The position numbers and the translations under genes are program-made. 64,000 nt of DNA from Chlorobaculum parvum NCIB 8327 (GTDB lineage: Bacteria; Bacteroidota; Chlorobiia; Chlorobiales; Chlorobiaceae): the NCBI RefSeq assembly GCF_000020505.1, contig NC_011027.1:232001-296000 (forward strand), written 5' to 3'. Numbering within the stretch: position 1 is the first letter of the stretch; the number at the start of each line of letters is the position of its first letter. This document shows positions 15,999-24,510 of this stretch, piece by piece. Below the pieces are notes generated by a model. That model did not search any database. It saw nothing but the letters and a program-made list of their open reading frames with translations, and was not told the DNA's origin.

Positions 15999-18077
15999 AT
16001 GAAACAGCGTCACTTCTCTTTTCGTCTCACTTTGCTGTTTGCGTTCTTTACTCTTTCTCTCGCAGCCTGTGATCAGCAGGAGTCCGAACCCAAACCTTCA
16101 GCCCTGTACGAGGAGGCTCAACGCCTTGAAGGCCGGAAAAACTATTCGGAAGCGCTTGATTACTATAACCGCGGGCTGGCTGCTGATACGCTGAAGGGCT
16201 TCAGTGCGGAGGCGCTCGAAGCGTTGTGCCGGAAAGGGCGCATCGAGTTCCTGACCGGTCGTTACCAGGCGGCGTTCACTACCTGGCAGAGTATTGAAGC
16301 CCATGCTGCGGCAGGAAAGCTTAGCGACTCCCTGCGCACGGCCGCTGGGCTGGACACGGCGCAGATGTATGCTGAACTTGGCCGTTACGGCAAGGCGGCA
16401 TCGATCATGGAATCTCTCGGCAGTGCCGACCAGTGGCAGCGTTACCAAACCGCGGTGTACCGGTTCAAGGCCGGTAAGATCGATGAGGCATCGCAATGGT
16501 ATCAGAAATTGTCGGCGTCCGGCGATCCGTCTGTCAGAATGGCCGCCCTCTCCGGACTGCTCGATTGCGCCCTTGTTGCTCCCGCCACCGCGCCGGACAA
16601 CCCGGAGCATTATGCAGCTCAAATTGCTGCCGTATCGGCGAAGGTGATGAGAATGAATGCAACCCCCATGGTGAAAATCCGCTCGTTGCGCATTGCCGCC
16701 AAGAGCCTTCTGCAGCTTGAATCGCAGCAGCGGAATGCCAGCTATCTGCTGTTCCGTGCGCTGGCGATCGCTCAGGAGAAAGGATTGTCGAGGCTTGTGC
16801 CGATTCTCCAATACGAATCCAATGCGGTCATCGTGCGCAAGCCCGACACCTACCGCAATGTCATCGCCTATTTCGGATCGAAAAACATGCAGTATGCCAA
16901 AGCCGCAGCCCTGTGCAAGCTTGGCACCTGCGAAGAGCTAACCCCGGCCGAGCGCATCACGGCGCTGCGCAGTGCGCTGACCACCAGCCAGTATTACGGC
17001 ATTCCGGCCACTGCGACCGGCTATCTGAAGATGGTCAGGGAGGCCACACGCCAGCTCGATGATCTCCTGATTGCCAGCGGCCGCTTTGTCGAACTGTTCG
17101 ATGTCAGCGGTCAGGATGATGCTCTTGAAACCCGCTCCCGCATGCAGGCCGCGATTTCCGAATTCCGCCTGCCGGCCGGGCATGAGGCTTTGCAGAACGA
17201 AATTATCAGCGTGACGACTGATATTTCGGGGCTGCTCCAGCGAAAAATCGACATGAACGAGCAGGGAGAAGGGTTCCGTTATGCAGCCCTTATTGACAAG
17301 TCGATCACCGAAAAGCAGGGGCGGCTGATCGAGCTGCTTGCCGAAGTCTCGAAGATTGACAGCCATGTGGCTTCGAATCTGCAATCGGAGCCGCTCACCC
17401 TGAACACCCTGCGCCAAAGGCTTCAGCCCGACGAGGCGCTGGTCAGGTTTTTTGCCGGGGATTCGAGCACGACGGCAATCATGGTCAGCAACCGGGAAAT
17501 GCAGATCGAGACATCGCCGGTAACGGCTGACGAACTGAAAGCGCAGTTTGGCGCATTGCAACGACGCGTTCGAACCATCGGAATCAGCAAGGACTCCAGG
17601 CTTCTGTCCGATCAGGGGCGCATCTGGTTGACCGATTCGCTGTTGAAAACCATGAGCACCAGGCTTGCCTCCTACCGCCATCTGATTTTCGTCAGTGAGC
17701 AGCCGCAGCCGTTCCATCTGCTTGGCCGCGATGAGTTGCTCGGCCGCGGTCGTCAAGTCACCTACCTGATTTCACCGAACGAAGCGGTCAGCGCCAAGCC
17801 TGCTGATGGTAAGCAGGATGCTGTGGCAGGGATCGAGTTTTTTAATGCAAACAGGATAGAAAACGCTCAAATCCACAAGCTTTTCCATCCGGGTGATCAG
17901 GTGATTCTTTTCTGGAAACCGCTTTCAGATCGTGAAATAGAGCGCCTGAAAACAGCTCTTGAAAAAGCGCCAGCCGCCAATCGATCCGCCGCTGGTTTTT
18001 TGAAGCTGTTTGCTGATGGTGACAATACCGAGAACGGCCAGGTATGGTTCTGGATCGGCGCGTACGGTGTTGATTAA
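15999..18077 (+). CDS. TPR lipoprotein with a degenerate CHAT-like C-terminus
   Basis: A 692-residue protein. The start at ATG 15999 gives a clean lipoprotein signal ending LAAC with Cys24. TPR-like helical repeats occupy about residues 35-330 (AQRLEGRKNYSEALDYYNRG is a canonical unit). The C-terminus from about residue 467 resembles the opening of a CHAT peptidase domain (LQPDEALVRFFAGDSSTTAI, then HLIFVSEQPQPFHLLGRDEL and RQVTYLISP) and its closing strands (VILFWKPLSDREIERLKTAL and QVWFWIGAYG). The middle that should hold the catalytic His and Cys is missing: only about 35 residues separate the two halves. It is probably a periplasmic or outer-membrane-anchored binding protein derived from a TPR-CHAT protease. 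The function is unknown. Confidence 0.75.
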   Translation: MKQRHFSFRLTLLFAFFTLSLAACDQQESEPKPSALYEEAQRLEGRKNYSEALDYYNRGLAADTLKGFSAEALEALCRKGRIEFLTGRYQAAFTTWQSIEAHAAAGKLSDSLRTAAGLDTAQMYAELGRYGKAASIMESLGSADQWQRYQTAVYRFKAGKIDEASQWYQKLSASGDPSVRMAALSGLLDCALVAPATAPDNPEHYAAQIAAVSAKVMRMNATPMVKIRSLRIAAKSLLQLESQQRNASYLLFRALAIAQEKGLSRLVPILQYESNAVIVRKPDTYRNVIAYFGSKNMQYAKAAALCKLGTCEELTPAERITALRSALTTSQYYGIPATATGYLKMVREATRQLDDLLIASGRFVELFDVSGQDDALETRSRMQAAISEFRLPAGHEALQNEIISVTTDISGLLQRKIDMNEQGEGFRYAALIDKSITEKQGRLIELLAEVSKIDSHVASNLQSEPLTLNTLRQRLQPDEALVRFFAGDSSTTAIMVSNREMQIETSPVTADELKAQFGALQRRVRTIGISKDSRLLSDQGRIWLTDSLLKTMSTRLASYRHLIFVSEQPQPFHLLGRDELLGRGRQVTYLISPNEAVSAKPADGKQDAVAGIEFFNANRIENAQIHKLFHPGDQVILFWKPLSDREIERLKTALEKAPAANRSAAGFLKLFADGDNTENGQVWFWIGAYGVD

Positions 18078-18389
18078 GCTTGCCGAAGCGTGGGTTATCG
18101 GCACTTTTTCCCCTTGGTTATGGAGGGGCTGACGTCCAAAACGTTTTGCCCTGACAGGTGTTCGAATTCTTGTTACGCTGTTGTTAAAGTGCTTCACCCC
18201 TCCACAAATAGATGGTCTTACAGCGCAAAAGGCTGGTGGTAACCGTAGTGTTTTTTGCTCTTTCGTTGCTGTAATTGACGGACTTTTTTGAGGTATACCG
18301 ACTCTTATTCTTGTGCCAAAGCATTGTTTTTTTTTAAATTAAGAAATTCACTGCTGAAGTTTTTGTCATTATAACTCCCTCCTCCGCCA
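18078..18389. other. Intergenic spacer with inverted repeat
   Basis: A 312-base spacer. TGGAGGGG at 18121-18128 is matched perfectly by CCCCTCCA at 18197-18204, and inside lies a 12-base palindrome CAAAACGTTTTG at 18137-18148. T-rich runs follow near 18329-18338. I see no tRNA or coding frame. It could be a structured RNA, an operator region, or the leader of the RodZ-like gene. Confidence 0.4.
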
Positions 18390-18812
18390 ATGCCGGACGA
18401 GAATCCGACTCAAAGTGCGCTTGAGCAGCTTGCCAGGTCACTCCGACAGGCTCGACTTCAGAGGGATCTGTCGGTCGATGACATAGAGCGGCTTGTCAAT
18501 GTTCGCAGTGCTCATATTGAAAAGCTTGAGGCAGGGGATTTTTCGTTTCTTCCTCCGCTCTACGTGTATTCCCACCTCCGCAAATATGCCGGAGAGCTTG
18601 GCGTTGCCAGCGAAGAGCAACTGGAGGCGTGTCGGAAAGAGCTCGGTATTCCGGATTCCCGGTTTTCTACGAAACCCGCACCAGCCGAACAGTCTGCCGG
18701 TGTCGGCAAGTCGCTGAATGCGTCCGGCTCAAAGCGCGTCACCGTGCTGATCGTTGCCGGAACGGCGCTAGCTCTGGCGCTGGTGGCTCTGGCCGTACTG
18801 CTGCTGCGCTGA
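18390..18812 (+). CDS. Short RodZ-like helix-turn-helix membrane protein
   Basis: A 140-residue protein. Residues 10-80 form a RodZ-type HTH domain (LARSLRQARLQRDLSVDDIE, then FLPPLYVYSHLRKYAGELG, the classic RodZ/HTH_25 signature). A serine/proline-rich linker follows and then a single membrane helix at about 118-139 that ends the protein, with just one Arg after it. RodZ links MreB to the cell-wall elongation machinery. The periplasmic domain of full-length RodZ is absent, so only the cytoplasmic MreB-binding and anchoring parts remain. The start is ATG 18390 with a weak ribosome site (CTCCCTCCTCCGCC upstream is not purine-rich). It stands alone between the TPR lipoprotein gene and nifS. 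Confidence 0.78.
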   Translation: MPDENPTQSALEQLARSLRQARLQRDLSVDDIERLVNVRSAHIEKLEAGDFSFLPPLYVYSHLRKYAGELGVASEEQLEACRKELGIPDSRFSTKPAPAEQSAGVGKSLNASGSKRVTVLIVAGTALALALVALAVLLLR

Positions 18813-19100
18813 TTTTTCCGGCGCCATGGTTGCGAGACTCTTCCCTCCCGCCGTACAGGAAGTATGAAAATCCCTGTTTTTGCTTTATGCATTTGCTTCT
18901 TGGATAAAATAAGACTACTTTTGTCCTATATATTTTGAGATGAGGGACAAGCTTTTTCGGGATGGTTTTTCAACGAGACCGGTTGTTTGTCAAAAGCCCT
19001 ATCGCTTTGAGTTCGGCAAAGGCAATAATTTTTCACTGGTGCCGGTAATAACCTTATATTTGTCCTGCTCGATACAAGTTTCACCGAAATTCAGAAAGCA
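18813..19100. promoter_or_regulatory. Spacer upstream of nifS, weak hairpin
   Basis: A 288-base spacer with no frame. TTGTCCT near 18922 and AGGGACAA near 18946 form an imperfect stem followed by GCTTTTTC, a possible weak terminator for the RodZ-like gene. The AT-rich stretch around 19045-19065 (CCTTATATTTG) is the likeliest nifS promoter area. No regulator site is recognised. Confidence 0.35.
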
Positions 19101-20279
19101 ATGAAGCCATCAAGACCTGTATATTTTGATCATAATGCCACCACGCCACTGCATCCTGAAGTAAAAAAAGAGATGGTGGCTGCGATGGAGATGTTCGGCA
19201 ACCCGTCGAGCATGCACGCTTTCGGGCGTGAGGCGCGGGCCAACGTCGAGGATGCTCGTCACCGCGTGGCGGCGTTCATGGGCGCTGAGGCCGAGGAGAT
19301 TGTGTTTACCGGCAGCGGCTCGGAGGGCAACAACACTGTCCTTTCGCTGTTCGCGTGTGGCACAAGCCAGTGCTTTCCGGGCATGAAGCCGAAGATCGTG
19401 ACCAGCCGCATCGAGCATCCCTGTGTTCTGGAAACCTCCGGGTGCCTGGCACATCGCGGTGTCGATGTGAGTTATCTTGACGTTGACGCTTACGGCAAGA
19501 TCGATCTCGGGCAGCTCGAAGAGTTCCTGAAATCGGGTGGCGTTGGTCTCGTTTCGGTGATGATGGCCAACAACGAGATCGGCACGCTGCAGGATATTCC
19601 GGCAATTACCAAACTCGCTCACCAGTACGGAGCGCTTATGCACACCGACGCCGTACAGGCGTTCGGCAAAATTCCGGTCGATGTGAACGAGCTCGGCGTC
19701 GATTTCCTGACCATTTCCGCGCACAAGATTTACGGGCCGAAGGGCATTGGCGCGCTGTACGTGCGCAAGAAAACCCCGTACTGCCCCTTCATCCGGGGCG
19801 GACATCAGGAGAAGGGGCGCCGCGCAGGTACCGAAAACACGCTCGGCATCATGGGCCTGGCGATGGCCGTGGATATGCGCAAGGCCGAGATGGAGGCCGA
19901 AGCCGAACGGCTGCTCGGGTTCCGCGAGATGCTGCGCAAGGGCATTTCGGAGCGCATCGAAGACGCACAGTTCAACGGCCATCCGACCGACTCGATGCCA
20001 AACACGCTCAACGTGTCGTTCCCCGGCGCGGAGGGCGAGTCCATATTACTTTATCTCGACCTTGCCGGTATCGCGGTCTCGACCGGGTCGGCCTGCGCGT
20101 CCGGCTCGCTCGATCCGTCGCACGTGCTGCTTGCCACGGGCGTCGATGCCGAGCGGGCGCACGGCTCCATCCGCATCAGCATGGGCCGTTCGACCACCGT
20201 CGAAGAGGTCGAATACATGCTTGACGTCCTGCCGGGCGTCATCGAACGAATCAGAAACATGTCAACAGCTTATATCTAA
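19101..20279 (+). CDS. nifS: Cysteine desulfurase NifS
   Basis: A 392-residue PLP enzyme of NifS/IscS class I. The PLP lysine is Lys209 in ISAHKIYGPKG, and the catalytic loop cysteine is Cys332 in TGSACASGS. The N-terminal signature FDHNATTPLHPEVK and the EGNN phosphate-loop region are intact. It removes sulfur from cysteine and passes it as persulfide to the scaffold NifU. nifU starts 14 bases downstream with a strong ribosome site (AAAGGAGG). No nif structural genes are seen here; the pair may supply general Fe-S clusters, which this metabolism (radical SAM BchE, HemW, MiaB) needs in quantity. Confidence 0.93.
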   Translation: MKPSRPVYFDHNATTPLHPEVKKEMVAAMEMFGNPSSMHAFGREARANVEDARHRVAAFMGAEAEEIVFTGSGSEGNNTVLSLFACGTSQCFPGMKPKIVTSRIEHPCVLETSGCLAHRGVDVSYLDVDAYGKIDLGQLEEFLKSGGVGLVSVMMANNEIGTLQDIPAITKLAHQYGALMHTDAVQAFGKIPVDVNELGVDFLTISAHKIYGPKGIGALYVRKKTPYCPFIRGGHQEKGRRAGTENTLGIMGLAMAVDMRKAEMEAEAERLLGFREMLRKGISERIEDAQFNGHPTDSMPNTLNVSFPGAEGESILLYLDLAGIAVSTGSACASGSLDPSHVLLATGVDAERAHGSIRISMGRSTTVEEVEYMLDVLPGVIERIRNMSTAYI

Positions 20280-20293
20280 TAAAGGAGGCGCTC

Positions 20294-20905
20294 ATGCTGC
20301 AATCAGGTGAATGGGCATATACGGAAAAGCTCAAGGAGCATTTCGAAAGTCCGAAAAATATTCTTCAGGGTAACGACACCAGTGAGTTCGACGGTGTCGG
20401 CATGGAGGGCAACCTCCAGTGTGGTGACCAGATGATGGTGGTCATCAAGGTGGACAAGGAGACCGAAAAGATCAACGACTGCCAGTGGAAAACCTACGGC
20501 TGTGCCAGCGCCATCGCCAGCACCTCCGTGCTGTCCGAAATGGTCAAGGGCATGACCCTCGAAGAGGCGTTCGCCGTGTCGCCGAAGGATGTGACCAAGG
20601 AGCTCGGTGGTCTGCCGGAGAACAAGATCCACTGCTCGGTGCTTGGCGACAAGGCGTTGCGTGCGGCGATCAACGACTACTATACGCGCAATGGCATGGA
20701 GGATCGCGTTAAAAAGGAGCAGGCCAAGACCATCTGCCAGTGCATGAGCATCACCGACCACGACATCGAAGAGGCGGTGCTCGAAGGCGCTCGCAGCTAC
20801 TACGAGCTTCAGGAGCACACCAAGCTCGGCACCGTGTGCGGGCAGTGCAAGGATGAGGCCGAAGCCGAAATGCAGAAATTCATCCACCTGCACTTCGGAG
20901 CCTGA
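20294..20905 (+). CDS. nifU: NifU-type Fe-S scaffold (IscU plus BFD-like domain)
   Basis: A 203-residue two-domain scaffold. Residues 1-130 are the IscU-like domain with the three cluster cysteines (Cys43 in LQCGDQ, one in YGCASA and one in HCSVLG). Residues about 140-203 are the BFD-like [2Fe-2S] domain with CQC and CGQC pairs. The C-terminal Nfu domain of classical NifU is absent, and the protein ends soon after the BFD part (IHLHFGA). It accepts sulfur from NifS to build clusters. AAAGGAGG sits 6 bases before the start. This short form is a known variant in Chlorobiota and other anaerobes. Confidence 0.92.
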   Translation: MLQSGEWAYTEKLKEHFESPKNILQGNDTSEFDGVGMEGNLQCGDQMMVVIKVDKETEKINDCQWKTYGCASAIASTSVLSEMVKGMTLEEAFAVSPKDVTKELGGLPENKIHCSVLGDKALRAAINDYYTRNGMEDRVKKEQAKTICQCMSITDHDIEEAVLEGARSYYELQEHTKLGTVCGQCKDEAEAEMQKFIHLHFGA

Positions 20906-20959
20906 CTGATTCTGTCGGAATCAGCATCGATTTTCAGTTCCTTTGACGGAGAGCGTGCT

Positions 20960-20993
20960 TCGTGATGCACCCGGTTTTCCGGGCAATTCACGA
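20960..20993. repeat. Long imperfect hairpin between nifU and miaB
   Basis: TCGTGA (20960-20965) and TCACGA (20988-20993) pair around a 4x4 internal loop and a perfect CCCGG-TTTT-CCGGG tip. There is no T tract on either side, so it is not a classical terminator. It may stabilise the nifSU message or block read-through. Confidence 0.5.
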
Positions 20994-21046
20994 GGCGCGC
21001 CTCTTCCCGTTATAGTCATCTACCCTTTGATCAACGAGTGAAGAAC

Positions 21047-22378
21047 ATGTCACCAACCTTTTTCATCCACACTTTCGGTTGCCAGATGAACATGGCTGAC
21101 ACGGAGATCGTCACGGCGATTCTCGTCGAGGGCGGTTTTGCGCCGGCTGAGGATGAAGGCACGGCGGACATGGTGCTGCTCAACACCTGCGCCGTGCGGG
21201 CCAACGCGGTGGATCGCGCAGGGAACGTGCTCAGCCATCTCAAGGGGATGAAGCGGCGGCGGAAGGGTCTCGTCGTCGGCCTTCTCGGCTGCGTGCCGCA
21301 GTACGAGCGCGAGCAGCTTTTCGGTGACTTTCCGTTCGTGGATTTCATTGTCGGCCCCGACAACTACCGCGACCTGTGCGGCATCGTCCGCAGCGTGCGT
21401 GAGGGGGAGCAGCGCCGAGCGTTCATCGACTACGACCAGCAGGAGACCTACGCGGGCATCGATCCGATTCGCGCCAACCGCGTCAGCACCTTTCTGCCGG
21501 TCATGCGCGGCTGCAACAATCACTGCGCCTTCTGTGTGGTGCCGGTGACGCGCGGGCGCGAGCGCAGCGTAGCGTTCGACCGGGTCATCGCCGAGGTTGC
21601 TGCTCTGGAACAAGCGGGCTACCGCGAAGTGACGCTGCTCGGCCAGAACGTCAACTCGTGGTGCGATGCCGACAAGTCGCTCGACTTTGCCGGGCTGCTC
21701 GAAGGGGTGAGCCACGCTGCGCCGTCGATGCGCATCCGCTTCACCACCTCGCACCCCAAGGACATCTCCGAATCGCTCGTGCGGGTGATCGGCGAGCGGC
21801 CGAACCTCTGCAAGCACATCCATCTTCCCGTGCAGTCCGGCTCGTCGCGGATGCTCGATCTGATGAAGCGCGGTCACACCCGCGAGGAGTATCTCGACAA
21901 AATCGCCATGATCCGAGAGCTTGTGCCTGGCGTGGCCATCACCACCGACCTGATCGCCGGATTCTGCACCGAGACAGAGGTGGATCACCGCGAGACTCTT
22001 TCGCTGATGGAGGCGGTCGGCTACGATACGGCGTTCATGTTCTACTACTCGGTGCGTCCGGGCACCTGGGCGGCGCGGAATCTCCCCGACGATGTGCCTG
22101 AAGCGGTCAAGAAGGCGCGGCTTCAGGAGATCATTGATTTGCAGACCGCGATGTCTCGTGAGCTTTACCAGCGGGAGATCGGCAAGGTGGTCGAGGTGCT
22201 TGCCGAAGCCGAAAGCAAGCGCTCCGCATCGCAACTCATGGGGCGCACCAGCGAAAACCGGGCCGTGGTGTTCAGCCGGGAGCATTTCATGCCGGGTGAT
22301 CTGGTGCCAGTCAGAATTACTGCGGCTACATCGGCCACGCTCTCCGGTGAGGCTCTTGTCCAACCTTCCAATCCCTAA
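21047..22378 (+). CDS. miaB: tRNA-2-methylthio-N6-dimethylallyladenosine synthase MiaB
   Basis: A 443-residue methylthiotransferase. It contains the N-terminal UPF0004 domain with cluster cysteines ([25 protein letters not shown]), the radical SAM domain with CNNHCAFC, and a C-terminal TRAM domain (about 375-440). [11 protein letters not shown] after the SAM motif is the MiaB rather than RimO signature. It methylthiolates A37 of tRNAs reading UNN codons. A GTG at 21038 would add three residues; ATG 21047 is the natural start. It sits between nifU and bchK, in the same direction but with spacers of over 130 bases on both sides. Confidence 0.93.
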
Positions 22379-22429
22379 AATCGTCAAAACAGGGTAGTTT
22401 CCAGCATCGGTTGATGACCTTGAGGCTGC

Positions 22430-22474
22430 ATCGTATCGGGCTGCATCCATAATTGTTCCCGATATGATGTTTTT
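22430..22474 (+). promoter_or_regulatory. Inverted repeat with T run between miaB and bchK
   Basis: ATCGTATCGGG (22430-22440) is matched by CCCGATATGAT (22458-22468), 10 of 11 pairs, followed by GTTTTTATTA. It can act as the miaB terminator. It also lies about 140 bases before bchK and overlaps a direct repeat GGCTGCATC/GGGCTGCATC, so an operator is an alternative. Confidence 0.5.
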
Positions 22475-22604
22475 ATTATAAAAGGGATTCGTAAATTCAC
22501 CTTACAATTCCGGATACCTCCCGCCATGTCTCAGAGAACGGCGAGAACCGGTTCATGCAGTTATTTTTAACCGGCAGGCAGCCGTTTTCCATAGATCACC
22601 AATC

Positions 22605-23624
22605 ATGTCAGTCGAAAGCCGAGGATTTGTCGATAAAGTAAAAGCTCATCTCGAACTTCTCGATCCGGTCACCTGGATCAGCGTGTTTCCCTGCCTTGCC
22701 GGGGGAGTTATGGCTTCGGGATCCATGCAGCCGACCGTACATGACTACCTCCTGCTTGCTGCGCTCTTTCTCCTCTACGGTCCGCTGGGCACAGGCTTCA
22801 GCCAGTCGGTGAACGACTACTACGACCTCGAGCTCGACCGCGTCAACGAGCCGACCCGTCCGATTCCATCCGGAAGGCTTTCGGAAAAAGAGGCGATCTG
22901 GAACTGGAGCATCGTGCTTGTTATCGCGGTTGCGTTGAGCAGCTGGATTGGCACAAGTATCGGCGGCGAACGCGGAATGATTTTCGTGGGTTCGCTTCTG
23001 GCCGGTCTGGTGATTGGCTATCTCTATTCTGCGCCGCCTTTCAAGCTCAAGAAAAACATCTTCTTCTCCGGCCCTGCGGTCGGATTCTCCTATGGGTTCA
23101 TCACTTATCTGTCGGCAAATGCGCTTTTTAGCGACATCCGCCCCGAGGTGCTGTGGCTGGCGGGACTTAACTTTTTTATGGCCATCGCACTCATCGTCAT
23201 GAACGACTTCAAATCGCAGGAGGGTGACGCCAAGGGGGGAATGAAGTCCCTGACGGTCATGATTGGTGCGAAGAATACTTTCCTTGTGGCCTTCATCATC
23301 ATCGACTTGGTCTTTGCCGTGTTTGCGTGGCTTGCCTGGGATTGGGCAAGAAGCAATCCGCAAATAACGCAATTCCCGATTCTGGTGTACTGTGTTGTTG
23401 TTGGCCTTGTGCTGAACATTATCGTCCAGATTCCGATCTACCGCGACCCCAAATCGGGCATCACTTTGGTACAGCATGCGGTCGACGACGGCTTCGGCAA
23501 CGCCATCGGCAAGAGCGAGGTGCAGGAGCACAATGCGTTCCTGCGGTTCCAGGTGGTCAACAATATTCTGTTCCTGACCAACCAGATGTTTGCCGCCGCG
23601 CTGGTGGGAATGAAGTACATGTAA
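22605..23624 (+). CDS. bchK: Bacteriochlorophyll c synthase BchK
   Basis: A 339-residue UbiA-family prenyltransferase with about eight or nine membrane helices. The prenyl-diphosphate/Mg motif is N70-D71-x-x-D74-x-x-x-D78 (NDYYDLELDRVNEPTRP), typical of chlorophyll synthases, and a second aspartate motif is in MNDFKSQEGDAKGG. BchK esterifies bacteriochlorophyllide c with farnesyl diphosphate in green sulfur bacteria. The assignment to BchK rather than BchG or ChlG rests on family resemblance plus gene order (nifSU-miaB-bchK, as I recall for C. tepidum). The start is ATG 22605. A 226-base spacer with an AT-rich segment near 22468-22500 lies upstream and probably carries its own promoter. Confidence 0.85.
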   Translation: MSVESRGFVDKVKAHLELLDPVTWISVFPCLAGGVMASGSMQPTVHDYLLLAALFLLYGPLGTGFSQSVNDYYDLELDRVNEPTRPIPSGRLSEKEAIWNWSIVLVIAVALSSWIGTSIGGERGMIFVGSLLAGLVIGYLYSAPPFKLKKNIFFSGPAVGFSYGFITYLSANALFSDIRPEVLWLAGLNFFMAIALIVMNDFKSQEGDAKGGMKSLTVMIGAKNTFLVAFIIIDLVFAVFAWLAWDWARSNPQITQFPILVYCVVVGLVLNIIVQIPIYRDPKSGITLVQHAVDDGFGNAIGKSEVQEHNAFLRFQVVNNILFLTNQMFAAALVGMKYM

Positions 23625-23774
23625 CTGTTTTTGAGTGATGCAGGCGGCACCTCTTTCGTGGTTTTTTTCTGCCTGGCTACGATGCAACCCGGACGCATAA
23701 ACGATGACGATATGACGGAGCAGATGCTGACTCCCAAACCATCTCTTCAGTTAATTCCATAATCCGGAATCGCC

Positions 23775-24494
23775 ATGGCAATCATAGCAACAACGTTTTT
23801 CTCCCTGCCGGTGGTCTGGCATAACGCGCTTGCCGCGTTGCTCACGCTCGTCTATGTGTTCAGCGTGCCGCCGCTGATGGACTGGCTGGTCACCAATCAC
23901 GGCCTGTCGCGCGACATCAGTCGCAAGATCACCCATATCTGCGCCGGTTCGGTTATCGTGTTTCTGCCGTTGTTTCAGGACGGCGGCTGGTCGCAGTATC
24001 TGAACATATCTGTTTTTGCCATCTGGACGGTGCTGCTGGTGCAGAAGGGGCTGTTCGCTGCCGATGACGACCAGGCGGTCAAAACCATGACCCGCACTGG
24101 CGACAAGCGCGAGCTGCTCAAGGGGACGCTCTATTTCGTGGTCGTGGCCATGATCTGCGGCACGCTGTTCTACAAGCAGACTGCCGGGGTACTTGCAATG
24201 GCGATGCTCGGCTGGGGCGATGGACTTGCGCCCATCGTGGGCACGAAGCTCGGTAAAATGCAGTATCGCATTTTAAGCAACAAGACTGTCGAGGGTAGCA
24301 TTGCGTTTTTTGCCGGGGCTTTTCTTGCTGGCCTGTTCTTCATCCAGCTCATCGTGCCGGAAGCGTACAACCCCGGCAAGATCGCTCTGATCGCGCTTGC
24401 CGCAACGGTTGTGGAGGGGGCAAGCCCGAAAGAGGTGGACAACATCCTCATCCCTGTAACGGTGATTGCGCTCTCCCTGGCGCTTTTCTCCTGA
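23775..24494 (+). CDS. Polyprenol/phytol kinase-like membrane protein
   Basis: A 239-residue, mostly hydrophobic protein with about seven helices. The motifs RKITHICAGS (near 51-60) and GWGDGLAPIVGTKLG followed by NKTVEGSIAFF are those of the CTP-dependent dolichol kinase/phytol kinase (VTE5) group, often annotated as phosphatidate cytidylyltransferase. The group phosphorylates isoprenoid alcohols such as phytol and farnesol. It lies 150 bases downstream of bchK on the same strand and 16 bases before lpxH. That position suggests salvage of farnesol or phytol into the diphosphate used by chlorophyll synthases; the substrate is inferred from context. Confidence 0.75.
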   Translation: MAIIATTFFSLPVVWHNALAALLTLVYVFSVPPLMDWLVTNHGLSRDISRKITHICAGSVIVFLPLFQDGGWSQYLNISVFAIWTVLLVQKGLFAADDDQAVKTMTRTGDKRELLKGTLYFVVVAMICGTLFYKQTAGVLAMAMLGWGDGLAPIVGTKLGKMQYRILSNKTVEGSIAFFAGAFLAGLFFIQLIVPEAYNPGKIALIALAATVVEGASPKEVDNILIPVTVIALSLALFS

Positions 24495-24510
24495 ACCGCC
24501 TTTTCGATTA

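Noticed and set aside
18151-18172. tRNA T-loop-like string GTGTTCGAATTC
   Set aside because: No flanking acceptor, anticodon or D stems can be formed; it lies within a spacer that folds differently.
19101-20905. Nitrogen fixation cluster
   Set aside because: nifS and nifU are here but no nifHDK, nifB or nifE/N genes are in the window, so general Fe-S cluster assembly is the safer reading.
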